Of a DNA stretch of 64,000 nt, positions 25,955-34,357 are shown in pieces; within the stretch, counting starts at the first letter, position 1; every line of letters starts with the position of its first letter. Made by a program: the position numbers and the translations under genes. Source of the stretch: DYKG01 sp964596185 (GTDB lineage: Bacteria; Muiribacteriota; Ozemobacteria; Ozemobacterales; Ozemobacteraceae). The notes beneath the pieces were generated by a model. It ran no database searches and was not told where the DNA came from. It saw nothing but the letters and a program-made list of their open reading frames with translations. Location: positions 7,721 through 71,720 of the forward strand of contig CAZQUE010000017.1 in assembly GCA_964596185.1 (NCBI GenBank), in the 5' to 3' direction.

Positions 25955-28576
25955 ATGCTAACCCTTAAAGAATATCAACAGAGGACTCTTGACACATTAA
26001 AGCAGTATTTTTCAGCTTGTCTCGATCTCAAAGATAAAGACCCGGGCACCGCCTTTTATTCAGTTACAAAATGCCCGTATTCGCCGGTGAAAGAATTGCC
26101 CGGTTTGCCCTATGTCTGTTTGAGGATTCCGACCGGCGGGGGCAAAACTCTTGTTGCTTCTCATGCGGTTGGCCTTGCGACCAATGATTTTCTTCAGGTC
26201 GATCATTCTCTGGTATTATGGCTTGCCCCGTCAAATGCCATTCGCGAACAAACCATCAAGGCGCTTAGAGATAGAACTCATCCTTACCGTCAGGCTTTAG
26301 ATACGACATTGAAGTCTGTAACCATTCTTGATATTCAAGAAGCCCTGTTCATGCAACCCTCTATTTGTGACGGCTCTACCGTGATTATCGTTGCGACAAT
26401 GCAGGCGTTTCGGGTTGAAGATACTGAAGGGCGAAAAGTTTATGACCAATCGAGTGTTCTGAAAAATCATTTCATAAACATTCCTGCAAATTTTCTGCCT
26501 TATCTTGAAACACTTTCTGATAACACGCCCGTTCCTTCTCTTGTTAATGTTTTTCGGCTGCGAAACCCGATTATTATCGTCGATGAAGCTCATAACGCCA
26601 GAACCGATCTTTCTTTTGAAACTCTCGCGAGATTCAGACCGGCCTGTATTATTGAGTTTACCGCAACACCGGCAACCAAAGACAAGCCGAGCAATGTTTT
26701 GCACGCAGTTTCTGCCGCAGAGCTGAATGCTGAAGAAATGATAAAACTGCCGATTCGTCTGGAGTCGCGTGAAGACTGGAAAGAACTGCTTTCAGATGCA
26801 CTGGCCGTACGCAAAGATCTTGAAAAAACCGCTTTGCAGGAACAGAACCTGACCGGCGAGTATATTCGCCCTATCATGCTTTTGCAGGCGCAACCCAAAC
26901 GTAAAGACCAGGAAACCATAACCGTTGAAGTTGTTAAAGCCTGCCTGATCGAAGATCATAAAATTCCCGAAGAGCAGATTGCCATTGCCACCGGCAATAT
27001 AAAAGAACTGCCGGAAAGCGGAATCGCAAAACCAGACTGCCCGATAAGGTTTGTCATCACGGTGAATGCTTTGCGCGAAGGCTGGGATTGCCCCTTTGCT
27101 TATGTTTTATGTTCCGTTGCCGAACTTCGCGCTTCAACGGCTGTCGAACAGATTCTTGGTCGTATAATGCGCCTGCCGAAAGCAAAGCGGAAAAAACAGC
27201 TCAAGCTTAACCAGGCATACGCTTTTTCTGCTTCTAAAAATTTTGTCGATGCTGCAAAGGCCTTAGAAGATGCTTTGGTAGAAAATGGCTTTCAGCGCCA
27301 TGAGGCCCAGACTTTCGTTGCTCCGGTTCAATATGTTTTCGAAGAACCGGCCGTTTTCATGGGCGCAACATCCGTCGAGATTGCAGAAAAGCCCGATTTA
27401 AAAGTTCTTCCCAAAGAAGTGGCCGGTAAAGTTTTGTTTGATGAAGAAAAAAGCGTGATAACCTTTCAGGGCGAAATGCAGGAATCGGACAAACAAGCTC
27501 TTGAAAAATGTTTTAAAACTCCGGCAGCAAAAGCAACGGTTGCGAAAATTTACAAGGTTTCGCGTGGTATCAGCATAAGCAAACCGCTATCGCCGGCAGA
27601 ACGGGGTGAAAAGCTGGCAATTCCAGTTCTGACAATCAAACAGGGTGATCTTTTTGAGTTTTTTGAAGAGACACATTTTCTGGATTTCCCGTGGAAGCTG
27701 GCTTCGTATGATCCGGCACTAACTGAAAAGGACTTTCCTTCTGAACGCTCTGAGGGTGCTCTTGGCACCATAGATATTGATAAAGAAGGGGCAATCAGGA
27801 TCAATTATCTTGATCAGGTGCATAACCAGCTTTCTTTTACCGGTTTAGACTTTGACTGGTCCGCTGAAAACCTTGTTCTTTGGCTTGATCGGCATATTCC
27901 GCACCCTGACGTTATTCAGCCGGATGCCATTGGTTTTTTAAATGGAGTTTTGAACCATCTTTTGCAAACCAGAAATCTTCAGCTCGAAAATCTTGTTCGC
28001 GATAAATACCGCCTGAAAGCTGCAATTCAGAAGAAGATTCAGGAATATAGACAGGAAGCAAGAACCCAGGCCTATCAGCAGCTTCTTTTGCCTGAAGCTC
28101 CGACGCCAATTGAAGTCAGGCCTGAAATCTGCTTCGCATTCAAGCCCGACGAATACCCGTATAACACGGTTTTTCGCGGTTCTTATAATTTCAAAAAGCA
28201 CTTTTACCCGAAAGTCGGTGATTTGAGCGCTGAAGGCGAAGAATTTGACTGCGCAGTTTTTCTCGACACTTTGCCGGAAGTAAAATTCTGGGTCAGAAAT
28301 CTTGAGCGACGCCAGCAGCATTCTTTCTGGCTGCAAACATCGTCAGACAAGTTCTACCCGGATTTTGTCTGCGCATTAGAAGACGGGCGTTTCCTGGTTG
28401 TCGAATACAAAGGCGCCGACCGCTGGTCAAACGACGATTCTCAGGAAAAGCGCATGATCGGCAAACTCTGGGAAGAACGCAGCAACGGCAAATGCCTTTT
28501 TATCATGCCCAAGGGCAAAGATCTGCCGGCCATAAAAACCAAAATCGTTTCTCCTTTAAAAATTTCAAGCAGGTGA
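25955..28576 (+). CDS. res: Type III restriction endonuclease subunit (Res)
   Basis: 873 residues. Superfamily 2 helicase: Walker A TGGGKT (residues 60-65), DEAH box IIIVDEAHNA (about 210), motif III EFTATPAT, and motif VI ASTAVEQILGRIMRLP. Near the C-terminus a PD-(D/E)xK nuclease is visible: YPDFVCALEDGRFLVVEYKG. It translocates on ATP and cuts between two inverted unmodified sites together with Mod. It is slightly shorter than EcoP1I Res (about 970). The reading frame is intact, so the system is probably active. Confidence 0.94.
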   Translation: MLTLKEYQQRTLDTLKQYFSACLDLKDKDPGTAFYSVTKCPYSPVKELPGLPYVCLRIPTGGGKTLVASHAVGLATNDFLQVDHSLVLWLAPSNAIREQTIKALRDRTHPYRQALDTTLKSVTILDIQEALFMQPSICDGSTVIIVATMQAFRVEDTEGRKVYDQSSVLKNHFINIPANFLPYLETLSDNTPVPSLVNVFRLRNPIIIVDEAHNARTDLSFETLARFRPACIIEFTATPATKDKPSNVLHAVSAAELNAEEMIKLPIRLESREDWKELLSDALAVRKDLEKTALQEQNLTGEYIRPIMLLQAQPKRKDQETITVEVVKACLIEDHKIPEEQIAIATGNIKELPESGIAKPDCPIRFVITVNALREGWDCPFAYVLCSVAELRASTAVEQILGRIMRLPKAKRKKQLKLNQAYAFSASKNFVDAAKALEDALVENGFQRHEAQTFVAPVQYVFEEPAVFMGATSVEIAEKPDLKVLPKEVAGKVLFDEEKSVITFQGEMQESDKQALEKCFKTPAAKATVAKIYKVSRGISISKPLSPAERGEKLAIPVLTIKQGDLFEFFEETHFLDFPWKLASYDPALTEKDFPSERSEGALGTIDIDKEGAIRINYLDQVHNQLSFTGLDFDWSAENLVLWLDRHIPHPDVIQPDAIGFLNGVLNHLLQTRNLQLENLVRDKYRLKAAIQKKIQEYRQEARTQAYQQLLLPEAPTPIEVRPEICFAFKPDEYPYNTVFRGSYNFKKHFYPKVGDLSAEGEEFDCAVFLDTLPEVKFWVRNLERRQQHSFWLQTSSDKFYPDFVCALEDGRFLVVEYKGADRWSNDDSQEKRMIGKLWEERSNGKCLFIMPKGKDLPAIKTKIVSPLKISSR

Positions 28577-28633
28577 AGAACAGTTGTTAAAAATAGACAG
28601 AGACTTTGCCAGCGAATTTATGAAGGAGGATTG

Positions 28634-29284
28634 ATGACTGATAGAGAAATAATTTATCAGTGGGTGCTTGCGCACTTCGAAGAGAAAGAGCTCGCCCGGT
28701 TATTCGGCGATGGTCATGAAGAGATGAATGCGGTAATCGGATTTATCTATGTGGACAGCAGCTGTGGGATGACTTTGAACGTTGAATTCGGAGGCGTCGC
28801 TGATGGCGAGTTATTTAAGCCACTTTTCAGACCGGCGGAATTTAAACAAAGATTTTTTGTTCGCTATAGCTTATTTGGGAAAAAAGAAATGAGGTTGCTT
28901 TCAGAACAGGAAAAGATAGAGTTTAACTTACCCGAACACCCTGAGATGCTGAAAATATATAACGATGATAAAGAAAAAGCAAAAATGCGTTCTCTGCTCT
29001 GGCTTGATCAGGTGCGTGCGCCCGGTTTCCCTGACGATATCAAATGCCTGGTCTATGATGAGAAAACAGAGTATGGCGAATGGGTTTGGGCGAGACTAAT
29101 GCATCAATATGCTGAGAATCGCTTTATTTGTCGTTTGTTAAATGAACCATTTAAAGAATTTGGCGTTCATAAGGGTGATACTATTGCAGTTTTAGCCGTC
29201 ATTCAGGAAAATGAGACTTCATGCATCTGCACCGGTAAAGCTGAGTCGATCGGAAAACTTCGGGTGGAGAAAATTGTGACTTAA
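28634..29284 (+). CDS. Hypothetical soluble protein downstream of res
   Basis: 216 residues, soluble, with no membrane segment or recognised motif. The N-terminal part is helix then beta-rich; the C-terminal part (about 130-215) contains EYGEWVWARL and LLNEPFKEFGVHKGDTIAV, reminiscent of small DUF2314-like or immunity-type domains; this is a weak resemblance. The ATG has an excellent SD (AAGGAGG) four bases upstream. It lies 57 bases after res and could be co-transcribed with it, but need not be part of the restriction system. Confidence 0.6.
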   Translation: MTDREIIYQWVLAHFEEKELARLFGDGHEEMNAVIGFIYVDSSCGMTLNVEFGGVADGELFKPLFRPAEFKQRFFVRYSLFGKKEMRLLSEQEKIEFNLPEHPEMLKIYNDDKEKAKMRSLLWLDQVRAPGFPDDIKCLVYDEKTEYGEWVWARLMHQYAENRFICRLLNEPFKEFGVHKGDTIAVLAVIQENETSCICTGKAESIGKLRVEKIVT

Positions 29285-29360
29285 ACAAATGATACAGATT
29301 TGCCGGAAGATTTGTTAAGATTGTTCGGTGTTTGTGCAAAATCTGCCGCAGGAAGAGACG

Positions 29361-29813
29361 ATGAAATTTGTTAAAGCGACGACCAAAGATTTGAATGCCC
29401 TTATGGCTTTTGAAAAGAAGAATTTTAAACGGCCTGAAGACCAGTTCAAGCGCAGCAGCCTTTATCATTTAATGACGGTGCCCACTTCTTTGACGCTGCT
29501 GGTTAAAGACGAGAATGGGCAGATAATCGGTGAGGTCATCGGCCTGCTGCGGCATTTCAAAATACCATCGGGTCGGGTCTATAAAATCGGGGTCGATAAA
29601 GATATTCGCCAAAAGGGCATGGGCACCGAACTGTTGCACGAAATCGAACGCTGGTTCAAAAAAATGGGCATGAAAAAAAGCTGCGCCGAGATTCGTGTGA
29701 AAAATAAGGCTTCACGGCGTATGTTCGAAAAAAACGGTTATGTCGAAACCGGTTTCTTGCCATATTATTACGCCAATGGCGAAAACGGCATCAAATACTG
29801 GCGCGACCTTTAA
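29361..29813 (+). CDS. GNAT-family N-acetyltransferase (RimI-like)
   Basis: 150 residues. The acetyl-CoA-binding motif A appears as GVDKDIRQKGMGTELLHEI and the motif B region as NKASRRMFEKNGYVETGFLPYYY, both typical of GNAT enzymes of the RimI type that acetylate protein N-termini or small amines. The substrate is unknown. ATG 29361 follows AGGAAGAG; the frame extends upstream to 29328 without a better start. The stop codon overlaps the stop of the convergent phosphatase gene by four bases (TTAA shared). Confidence 0.9.
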   Translation: MKFVKATTKDLNALMAFEKKNFKRPEDQFKRSSLYHLMTVPTSLTLLVKDENGQIIGEVIGLLRHFKIPSGRVYKIGVDKDIRQKGMGTELLHEIERWFKKMGMKKSCAEIRVKNKASRRMFEKNGYVETGFLPYYYANGENGIKYWRDL

Positions 29814-30751
29814 AGCTTCCCTTCAATCATCAGACAGGTAAAATCGTCCTGAAGGGGCAAGGAAACTGAGAATTCTTCCATGCTTTTTTGAAGAGCTTCC
29901 GATAAATCAGAACATGACAAGCGGTGGTTTTCTTTGAGAAAATCCAGCAGTTTTTCTTCACCGAATTGCTCGCCGTTTTTGTTTGTGCATTCAGTTAATC
30001 CGTCTGTGCAAAGAACCAGCTTTTGCCCTTTGGTCAAAACAATCTTTGTTACAGTAAAATCGGAGCATATACCCAGTCCCAGCATTGGGTCGTGCCTTTC
30101 AAGATATTCGCTGTGATTGTCGCTGATCAAAACAGGCTTGGGGTGAGCAGAATTGCAAAATTTCACCTCGCCACTATGCAGATTTATCACGCCATAAATT
30201 ATGGTGTAGAGGCTTTCAAACCGGCTAAAGGGGAAGTTGAGTTCAAGTGCGGCAAAAACAGCTTTTGGGTCAAGAAAATCAACGGAGGTTTGGGTATTCG
30301 ATGAGTTCAAAAACTGCGAAAGGGCGACAGTCACCATTGCTGCTTTTGGGCCATGACCAGTTACATCAATAATATAGAATATCCAGTTGTCAGAATTGTA
30401 AGGAATGATGTTTACCAGGTCTCCGCCCATTTCTTCACAGGGGATGTAATTCCACACGAAGTCGAAATGCTCCAGTTGCGGAATGTTTACCGGCAGCAAA
30501 GCCTTTTGTATTGCACTCGCGGCCTCGAGATCTTCTTTTATTTTTTCCTGCTTCTCGATCAGGCTTTGGTTCAGTTCAAAATACTTTTTTTCAAGGGCGG
30601 CATAATCGTTAACTATCTTGATCAGCAATTCATTGTTTTGAAGCAGATCCAGGGTTACTGCTACCGATTCAATAGCTTCTAATAGCAGTCGATCTTCAAG
30701 TTCTTCTGCAGAATCCTGAAGGCGTTCAAGAAAGCGGTTTACGGATTTCAT
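29810..30751 (-). CDS. SpoIIE/RsbU-type PP2C phosphatase
   Basis: 313 residues: an N-terminal helical, probably coiled-coil part (about 1-80) and a PPM/SpoIIE phosphatase domain with ASAIQKALLP, EEMGGDLVN, IIDVTGHGPKAAM, LCTDGLTE and DDFTCL, which include the metal-binding Asp residues. Such enzymes dephosphorylate STAS-domain anti-sigma antagonists, releasing them to bind anti-sigma kinases. It is the last gene of a four-gene operon whose first gene encodes a STAS protein, the likely substrate. No kinase is encoded here. Its ATG overlaps the upstream stop (ATGA). Confidence 0.92.
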   Translation of the reverse strand: MKSVNRFLERLQDSAEELEDRLLLEAIESVAVTLDLLQNNELLIKIVNDYAALEKKYFELNQSLIEKQEKIKEDLEAASAIQKALLPVNIPQLEHFDFVWNYIPCEEMGGDLVNIIPYNSDNWIFYIIDVTGHGPKAAMVTVALSQFLNSSNTQTSVDFLDPKAVFAALELNFPFSRFESLYTIIYGVINLHSGEVKFCNSAHPKPVLISDNHSEYLERHDPMLGLGICSDFTVTKIVLTKGQKLVLCTDGLTECTNKNGEQFGEEKLLDFLKENHRLSCSDLSEALQKSMEEFSVSLPLQDDFTCLMIEGKL

Positions 30752-31563
30752 TCCTGTTTTTCCTTAAAAACAGCATCAATGCCGACATTTTCAAGGTTTT
30801 TCAGCCGATCGATGATGAATAGTGCCGGCTCTCGCTCTAAAACACTGCCATGTTGCGGAGCAATGAATTTGAAGTCGATTTTTTCTATCACTTCCATCGC
30901 ATATTTCAAAACCCTGACAGTCGGAAAATTTATGCGGTGAAAGGCAAGAATTCCATGTATTGTGCATAGGCGCGGGTCCGAAACGCACAAGTTGTCGAGA
31001 CGGCAGCTGTTGCATTTTCCTTCGATGTTTGCGAAAAGGTTCCAGTTTTTAACAAAGCTGCCAAATAGATCACTGGTAAACAGAATTCCTGATTTCTCAT
31101 CCCAGGTTATGAAGCTGCCGGGGGCATGTGCGTAGGGAGTTTTGAAAAACTTCAACCTTCTGCCACTGGAAAACTGATATTCAAAATTTATCTGGTCGAG
31201 ATTAACTATATTCGATTTAACTGAATAGTGGCTGATAAACATGTGGTTTTCCGATGTGGAGAGAACCCTCATGTTCTTGTTTGTAATTATGTTTTCAAAA
31301 TTAGGAAGGCTGCCACAGAGATCGGGGTCATAGTGCTGATAAATCAACGCTTGAATTGATCTTGGCTTTACTCCCGTTCTCAGGATTTTCATCATCACAT
31401 TGGGAAAATCCGGTCTGCTGCCCCCGTCGATTACAACGCTTTCTTCGCCATCGATTATCAGATACGGATTGCAGTGTAAACCAGTTTCTGAATCACAAAA
31501 ACCAATCCAGAAAACCCCTTTGCTGATCTCTACTGGACGCTGATAATCAAGCTTTTTGTTCAT
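30748..31563 (-). CDS. Diiron MBL-fold oxygen-sensor-like (ODP) protein
   Basis: 271 residues with a metallo-beta-lactamase fold of the flavodiiron type but no flavodoxin domain. Ligands line up with flavodiiron enzymes: His77, Asp79 and Asp81 in YQHYDPDLCGS, His146 (YAHAPGS), Asp165 (LFTSDLFGS) and His238 (APQHGS). The usual Glu of H-x-E-x-D is Asp, which I associate with oxygen-sensing ODP domains rather than reductases. A Cys cluster (Cys184, 187, 193, 200) is inserted after the Asp165 strand and may bind another metal. It is probably a redox/O2 or NO sensor for the adjoining switch; sensing is inferred. Confidence 0.82.
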   Translation of the reverse strand: MNKKLDYQRPVEISKGVFWIGFCDSETGLHCNPYLIIDGEESVVIDGGSRPDFPNVMMKILRTGVKPRSIQALIYQHYDPDLCGSLPNFENIITNKNMRVLSTSENHMFISHYSVKSNIVNLDQINFEYQFSSGRRLKFFKTPYAHAPGSFITWDEKSGILFTSDLFGSFVKNWNLFANIEGKCNSCRLDNLCVSDPRLCTIHGILAFHRINFPTVRVLKYAMEVIEKIDFKFIAPQHGSVLEREPALFIIDRLKNLENVGIDAVFKEKQE

Positions 31564-31566
31564 AAG

Positions 31567-32760
31567 TCAGGATCCCGAGAAGTAATCTTTCAACCAGCTG
31601 AACATTCCTGTTTTTTCTTTTATGTCGATATTTTTTTCCAGCAGAAGATGCTGACAGAGTTTGTCAATGTCGAGAACCAATTCCGAGCTGCTTGCGTGGG
31701 CAATGATGGTTTGTCCGTTAAAAAGCGCGGTTTCAACTGTCTCTCGGTCTGCTGCAATTTTTAACCACTCGATGGGTAAAAGACTTTTGAATTGCTCAAG
31801 ATATCCACTTTTTTTGCTTTCAAACTGATTGAGGACTCCGATAAACTTTTCTTTGGGATAATTAAGTCTTTTGATAACGGTCATCAGCCTCTTGAACCTG
31901 GTTAAATCGGTTAAATCAGGTTTTTGCACCATAATTATCTGATCTGCGGCGTCCCAGAAAAGTATTGAAATTTCGTCTATGTGGCAGCCTACATCAAGAA
32001 GAACAAAATCATAATGTCGTGTACATTCCTGGATGATCTGGTTTAGGTGAGATCTGGTGATCAGCTCTGCATCCTGTGGGAGATCAGGGGCCGAAAGAAC
32101 ATGAATGTCAGATTTGGTGATAATGAACCTGGAAATGCGATCGAAGATGAGCCGTTCTTCCAGTTGCACCAGCCTGGCTATATTGGGGGTGGCCGGACTG
32201 GCCACGTGCATGTGACAATTTCCGAGCTGAAAGTCGCAATCAATTACGAGAACCTTTTTGCCGCGCCGGGAAAAGGCCTCGGCGAGGTTCATGCAGACTG
32301 TGGTTTTGCCTACTCCGTCTTTTGCAGAAACAAGGGCAATCAGTTTTCCGTGCTGCTCAGAGATATTTATCGCTTCGCGATAGTTCTTGCTGATGCCAAG
32401 TACCAGCTTGGTGCCGGTCAACGTCGATTCAAGCATAATTTTCTGAAGGCAGTCATGGGTCAGTTTATACAGTACACATGGCTCAATAGACACGACCGTG
32501 TCCTTGTAAACTCCGCCTTCAGTAAGGATTACCTCTTCACCGAAGAATCCACCCGGCTTAACTACTGCGATAACATGATCATCAGAGCCGTCTTTAGATT
32601 TTCGATCAACAATCTTTAGCGTGCCGGTTTCAACAAAATACATGGAATCACCATTTTTTCCGGCTTCGAACAAAACGGCATTTTTTTCAACGGTTTGCTG
32701 GACAAGATGCTTTCTAATAAAGTCCAGATCGGACGGAGTGAGATTTTTAATTGCGAACAT
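31567..32760 (-). CDS. Cyclic-nucleotide-binding domain fused to MinD/ParA-type ATPase
   Basis: 397 residues. Residues about 5-120 form a cNMP-binding domain of Crp type (VLFEAGKNGDSMYFVETGTLKI, then PGGFFGEEVILTEG for the phosphate-binding cassette). Residues 138-390 are a deviant-Walker P-loop ATPase: KDGVGKTT (signature Lys147, Lys152), DCDFQLG (Asp174) and LLDVGCHID. MinD/FleN/CpaE relatives act on membranes or polar assemblies. No DNA-binding helix-turn-helix is visible. The fusion implies that a cyclic nucleotide, or a similar ligand, controls ATPase positioning. It is two bases from the STAS gene upstream and four from the ODP gene downstream. Confidence 0.87.
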   Translation of the reverse strand: MFAIKNLTPSDLDFIRKHLVQQTVEKNAVLFEAGKNGDSMYFVETGTLKIVDRKSKDGSDDHVIAVVKPGGFFGEEVILTEGGVYKDTVVSIEPCVLYKLTHDCLQKIMLESTLTGTKLVLGISKNYREAINISEQHGKLIALVSAKDGVGKTTVCMNLAEAFSRRGKKVLVIDCDFQLGNCHMHVASPATPNIARLVQLEERLIFDRISRFIITKSDIHVLSAPDLPQDAELITRSHLNQIIQECTRHYDFVLLDVGCHIDEISILFWDAADQIIMVQKPDLTDLTRFKRLMTVIKRLNYPKEKFIGVLNQFESKKSGYLEQFKSLLPIEWLKIAADRETVETALFNGQTIIAHASSSELVLDIDKLCQHLLLEKNIDIKEKTGMFSWLKDYFSGS

Positions 32761-32762
32761 AC

Positions 32763-33101
32763 TCAGGAAATTCCTTCCAGAGCGTCTTTAAGAGTGGGAA
32801 AAATCTTAAAAAGCCTTTCAAAGCCACAAAGTTTGAATACTTTGGCGACAGATTTGCTGACGCCAACGAGTATAAGTCCGACCCCCTGGCTCTTACCTGT
32901 CATGTTAGCTTTAACGAGCTCTGTGATCCCAGTGCTGTAGATGATTTCAACTTTGCTCAGGTCGATTATTAAGTGTTTCTTCTTTTGAGAAATCGCCCTG
33001 GCAAGAAATTCATTCAAATCAGCCCCGGTGTCAGGGTAAATGCTGGTATTTGCAATCAGAAGATTGTATTCATCAAAAGCCTCAAGTTTGAATATTCCCA
33101 C
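32763..33101 (-). CDS. STAS-domain anti-sigma-factor-antagonist-like protein
   Basis: About 112 residues, a single STAS domain (SpoIIAA-like). The phosphorylation-site region reads IIYSTGITELV, with Ser in the usual place. The rest, LILVGVSKSVAKVFKLCGFERLF, follows the family pattern. GTG at 33101 is chosen because GAGG lies six bases upstream; the frame also allows TTG at 33113. It is the first gene of the signalling operon and probable substrate of the phosphatase at its end. The cognate kinase/anti-sigma factor is not in the window. Confidence 0.87.
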   Translation of the reverse strand: MGIFKLEAFDEYNLLIANTSIYPDTGADLNEFLARAISQKKKHLIIDLSKVEIIYSTGITELVKANMTGKSQGVGLILVGVSKSVAKVFKLCGFERLFKIFPTLKDALEGIS

Positions 33102-33138
33102 TTTGAACCTCAAAAAAGATTTTTCTCAAATTGCTTAA

Positions 33139-33173
33139 CGTAGTAATTCTACGCCAACTAAAAAATATTTCAA
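33139..33173 (-). promoter_or_regulatory. Promoter of the STAS signalling operon
   Basis: Minus strand: -35 TTGAAA (33168-33173), 16-base spacer, -10 TAGAAT (33146-33151), about 45 bases upstream of the GTG start. A small inverted repeat CGTAG / CTACG (33139-33153) covers the -10. Confidence 0.5.
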
Positions 33174-33193
33174 TTCTAAAATTTTGCCACCTC

Positions 33194-33224
33194 TAAAACA
33201 AAATCAGGGCAGCACGAGCTGCCC
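33194..33224 (-). terminator. Intrinsic terminator of the 33273-34199 gene
   Basis: Perfect 7-bp stem GGGCAGC / GCTGCCC with loop ACGA (33207-33224), followed on the minus strand by a T-rich tract. It separates the unknown gene from the signalling operon. Confidence 0.5.
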
Positions 33225-33272
33225 CGGGAAGTGATTCTGTGGAGGAATGCGGAAAACAGGACGATTAAGATA

Positions 33273-34199
33273 CTATTCAGATTCGCTGATTTCAGCGGTC
33301 TTGCCAAGGTTGTTCAGTTCGGTTTCAAGAAGGTTGAGTGGTTCTTTGGCTGTGGGTTTGCGATTGAAAAAGCTTTCGAACATTTGCTGTCTGAATTTCT
33401 CGGTATAGTCGAGAAATTTTTGCAGGAAATCCTGATAGTTAGCTTGGGAAACCTGAATTTCGGGCTTGAAGGCCATGGTAATCGGCTCAGAAGAAGGTTT
33501 TTCAGTAGAGACTGCCGGCGCAGGTTCTGTCTGCGGCGCGGTTATTCCAAGCTTTTCAGCTGCACTGGTGAGATCCTGTTCGAGGTTATTCATCGCTTCT
33601 TCGCGGGCTGATTTTACATCGGCAAAGAAAGCGCTGGCCTGCTGCTGCATTTGTTCCTTGATCTGATCGAAAGCGCCGCCTGCTTCGCCATAGACGCTTT
33701 CGAGCTCGTTAAAAAAGTCTTCGGTTTCCTGAAGAAAATTTTCGAGGGCTTCTGGGCTGAGGTCGGTAAGGCCCTCGACAGCATCAAAAAATTCATTGGT
33801 AGTTTCGGGAGAAATGTTCAGAGCACTGTCTGTATTTTTCATGAAGGAGCCAACACCATCAATCTTGAGATTGAAGCTGCCGGCAAAAGTTTCAGCAACT
33901 TCTGAGCTCAATTCAGCGAATCGATTGGCACCGGATTGCCCCATTTTGGCTTCTACTTTGGTTGAAAGCTGGTAAAACAGGTCGAACTGAAAGGAAACGT
34001 TCAGTTCGCTGCCAAGGCTTTCGCTGGTGGGGTTCTTTTGGGGTTCTGTGGGTTGAACCGGAGATTTTTCAAAAACGTCGCGATCTAATTTCTTTTTATC
34101 GGTTGCTTCGGGAGCGCCCTCTTGCCTGCCTTTTTCGAAAAGCTGGCTGAGCTTCTCGAACATCGACCGTCCGTGGTCTTTCGGGAATTGGATATTCAT
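33273..34199 (-). CDS. Hypothetical acidic, helix-rich protein
   Basis: 308 residues, no signal peptide and no membrane segment. The N-terminal 75 residues are polar and probably disordered (rich in Lys, Glu, Pro); about 80-230 are predicted mostly helical, with a LSPEALENFLQETEDFF segment; a Pro/Ala/Glu linker leads to a C-terminal part with KFLDYTEKFRQQMFESFF. ATG 34199 is preceded by GGAGG and is clearly better than the extended frame start at 34256. No family recognised. It is transcribed as a single gene with its own terminator. Confidence 0.7.
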   Translation of the reverse strand: MNIQFPKDHGRSMFEKLSQLFEKGRQEGAPEATDKKKLDRDVFEKSPVQPTEPQKNPTSESLGSELNVSFQFDLFYQLSTKVEAKMGQSGANRFAELSSEVAETFAGSFNLKIDGVGSFMKNTDSALNISPETTNEFFDAVEGLTDLSPEALENFLQETEDFFNELESVYGEAGGAFDQIKEQMQQQASAFFADVKSAREEAMNNLEQDLTSAAEKLGITAPQTEPAPAVSTEKPSSEPITMAFKPEIQVSQANYQDFLQKFLDYTEKFRQQMFESFFNRKPTAKEPLNLLETELNNLGKTAEISESE

Positions 34200-34357
34200 A
34201 TTGCCTCCTTGCAATAAATGGGCCTTTTTCACCCTGTCTGTAATTTCTATCGGCAAAATTGACCGGTTATTTTACGGCAAAATAGGGTGGTTACGGGCGG
34301 CTATGGGTGATTATTTGCCAAAAACATAGCCAAATATCTAGATGAGCCTAAAAATCT

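Noticed and set aside
31567..32760. FleN/FlhG flagellar number regulator
   Set aside because: No flagellar gene lies in the window and the cNMP domain is not found in FleN.
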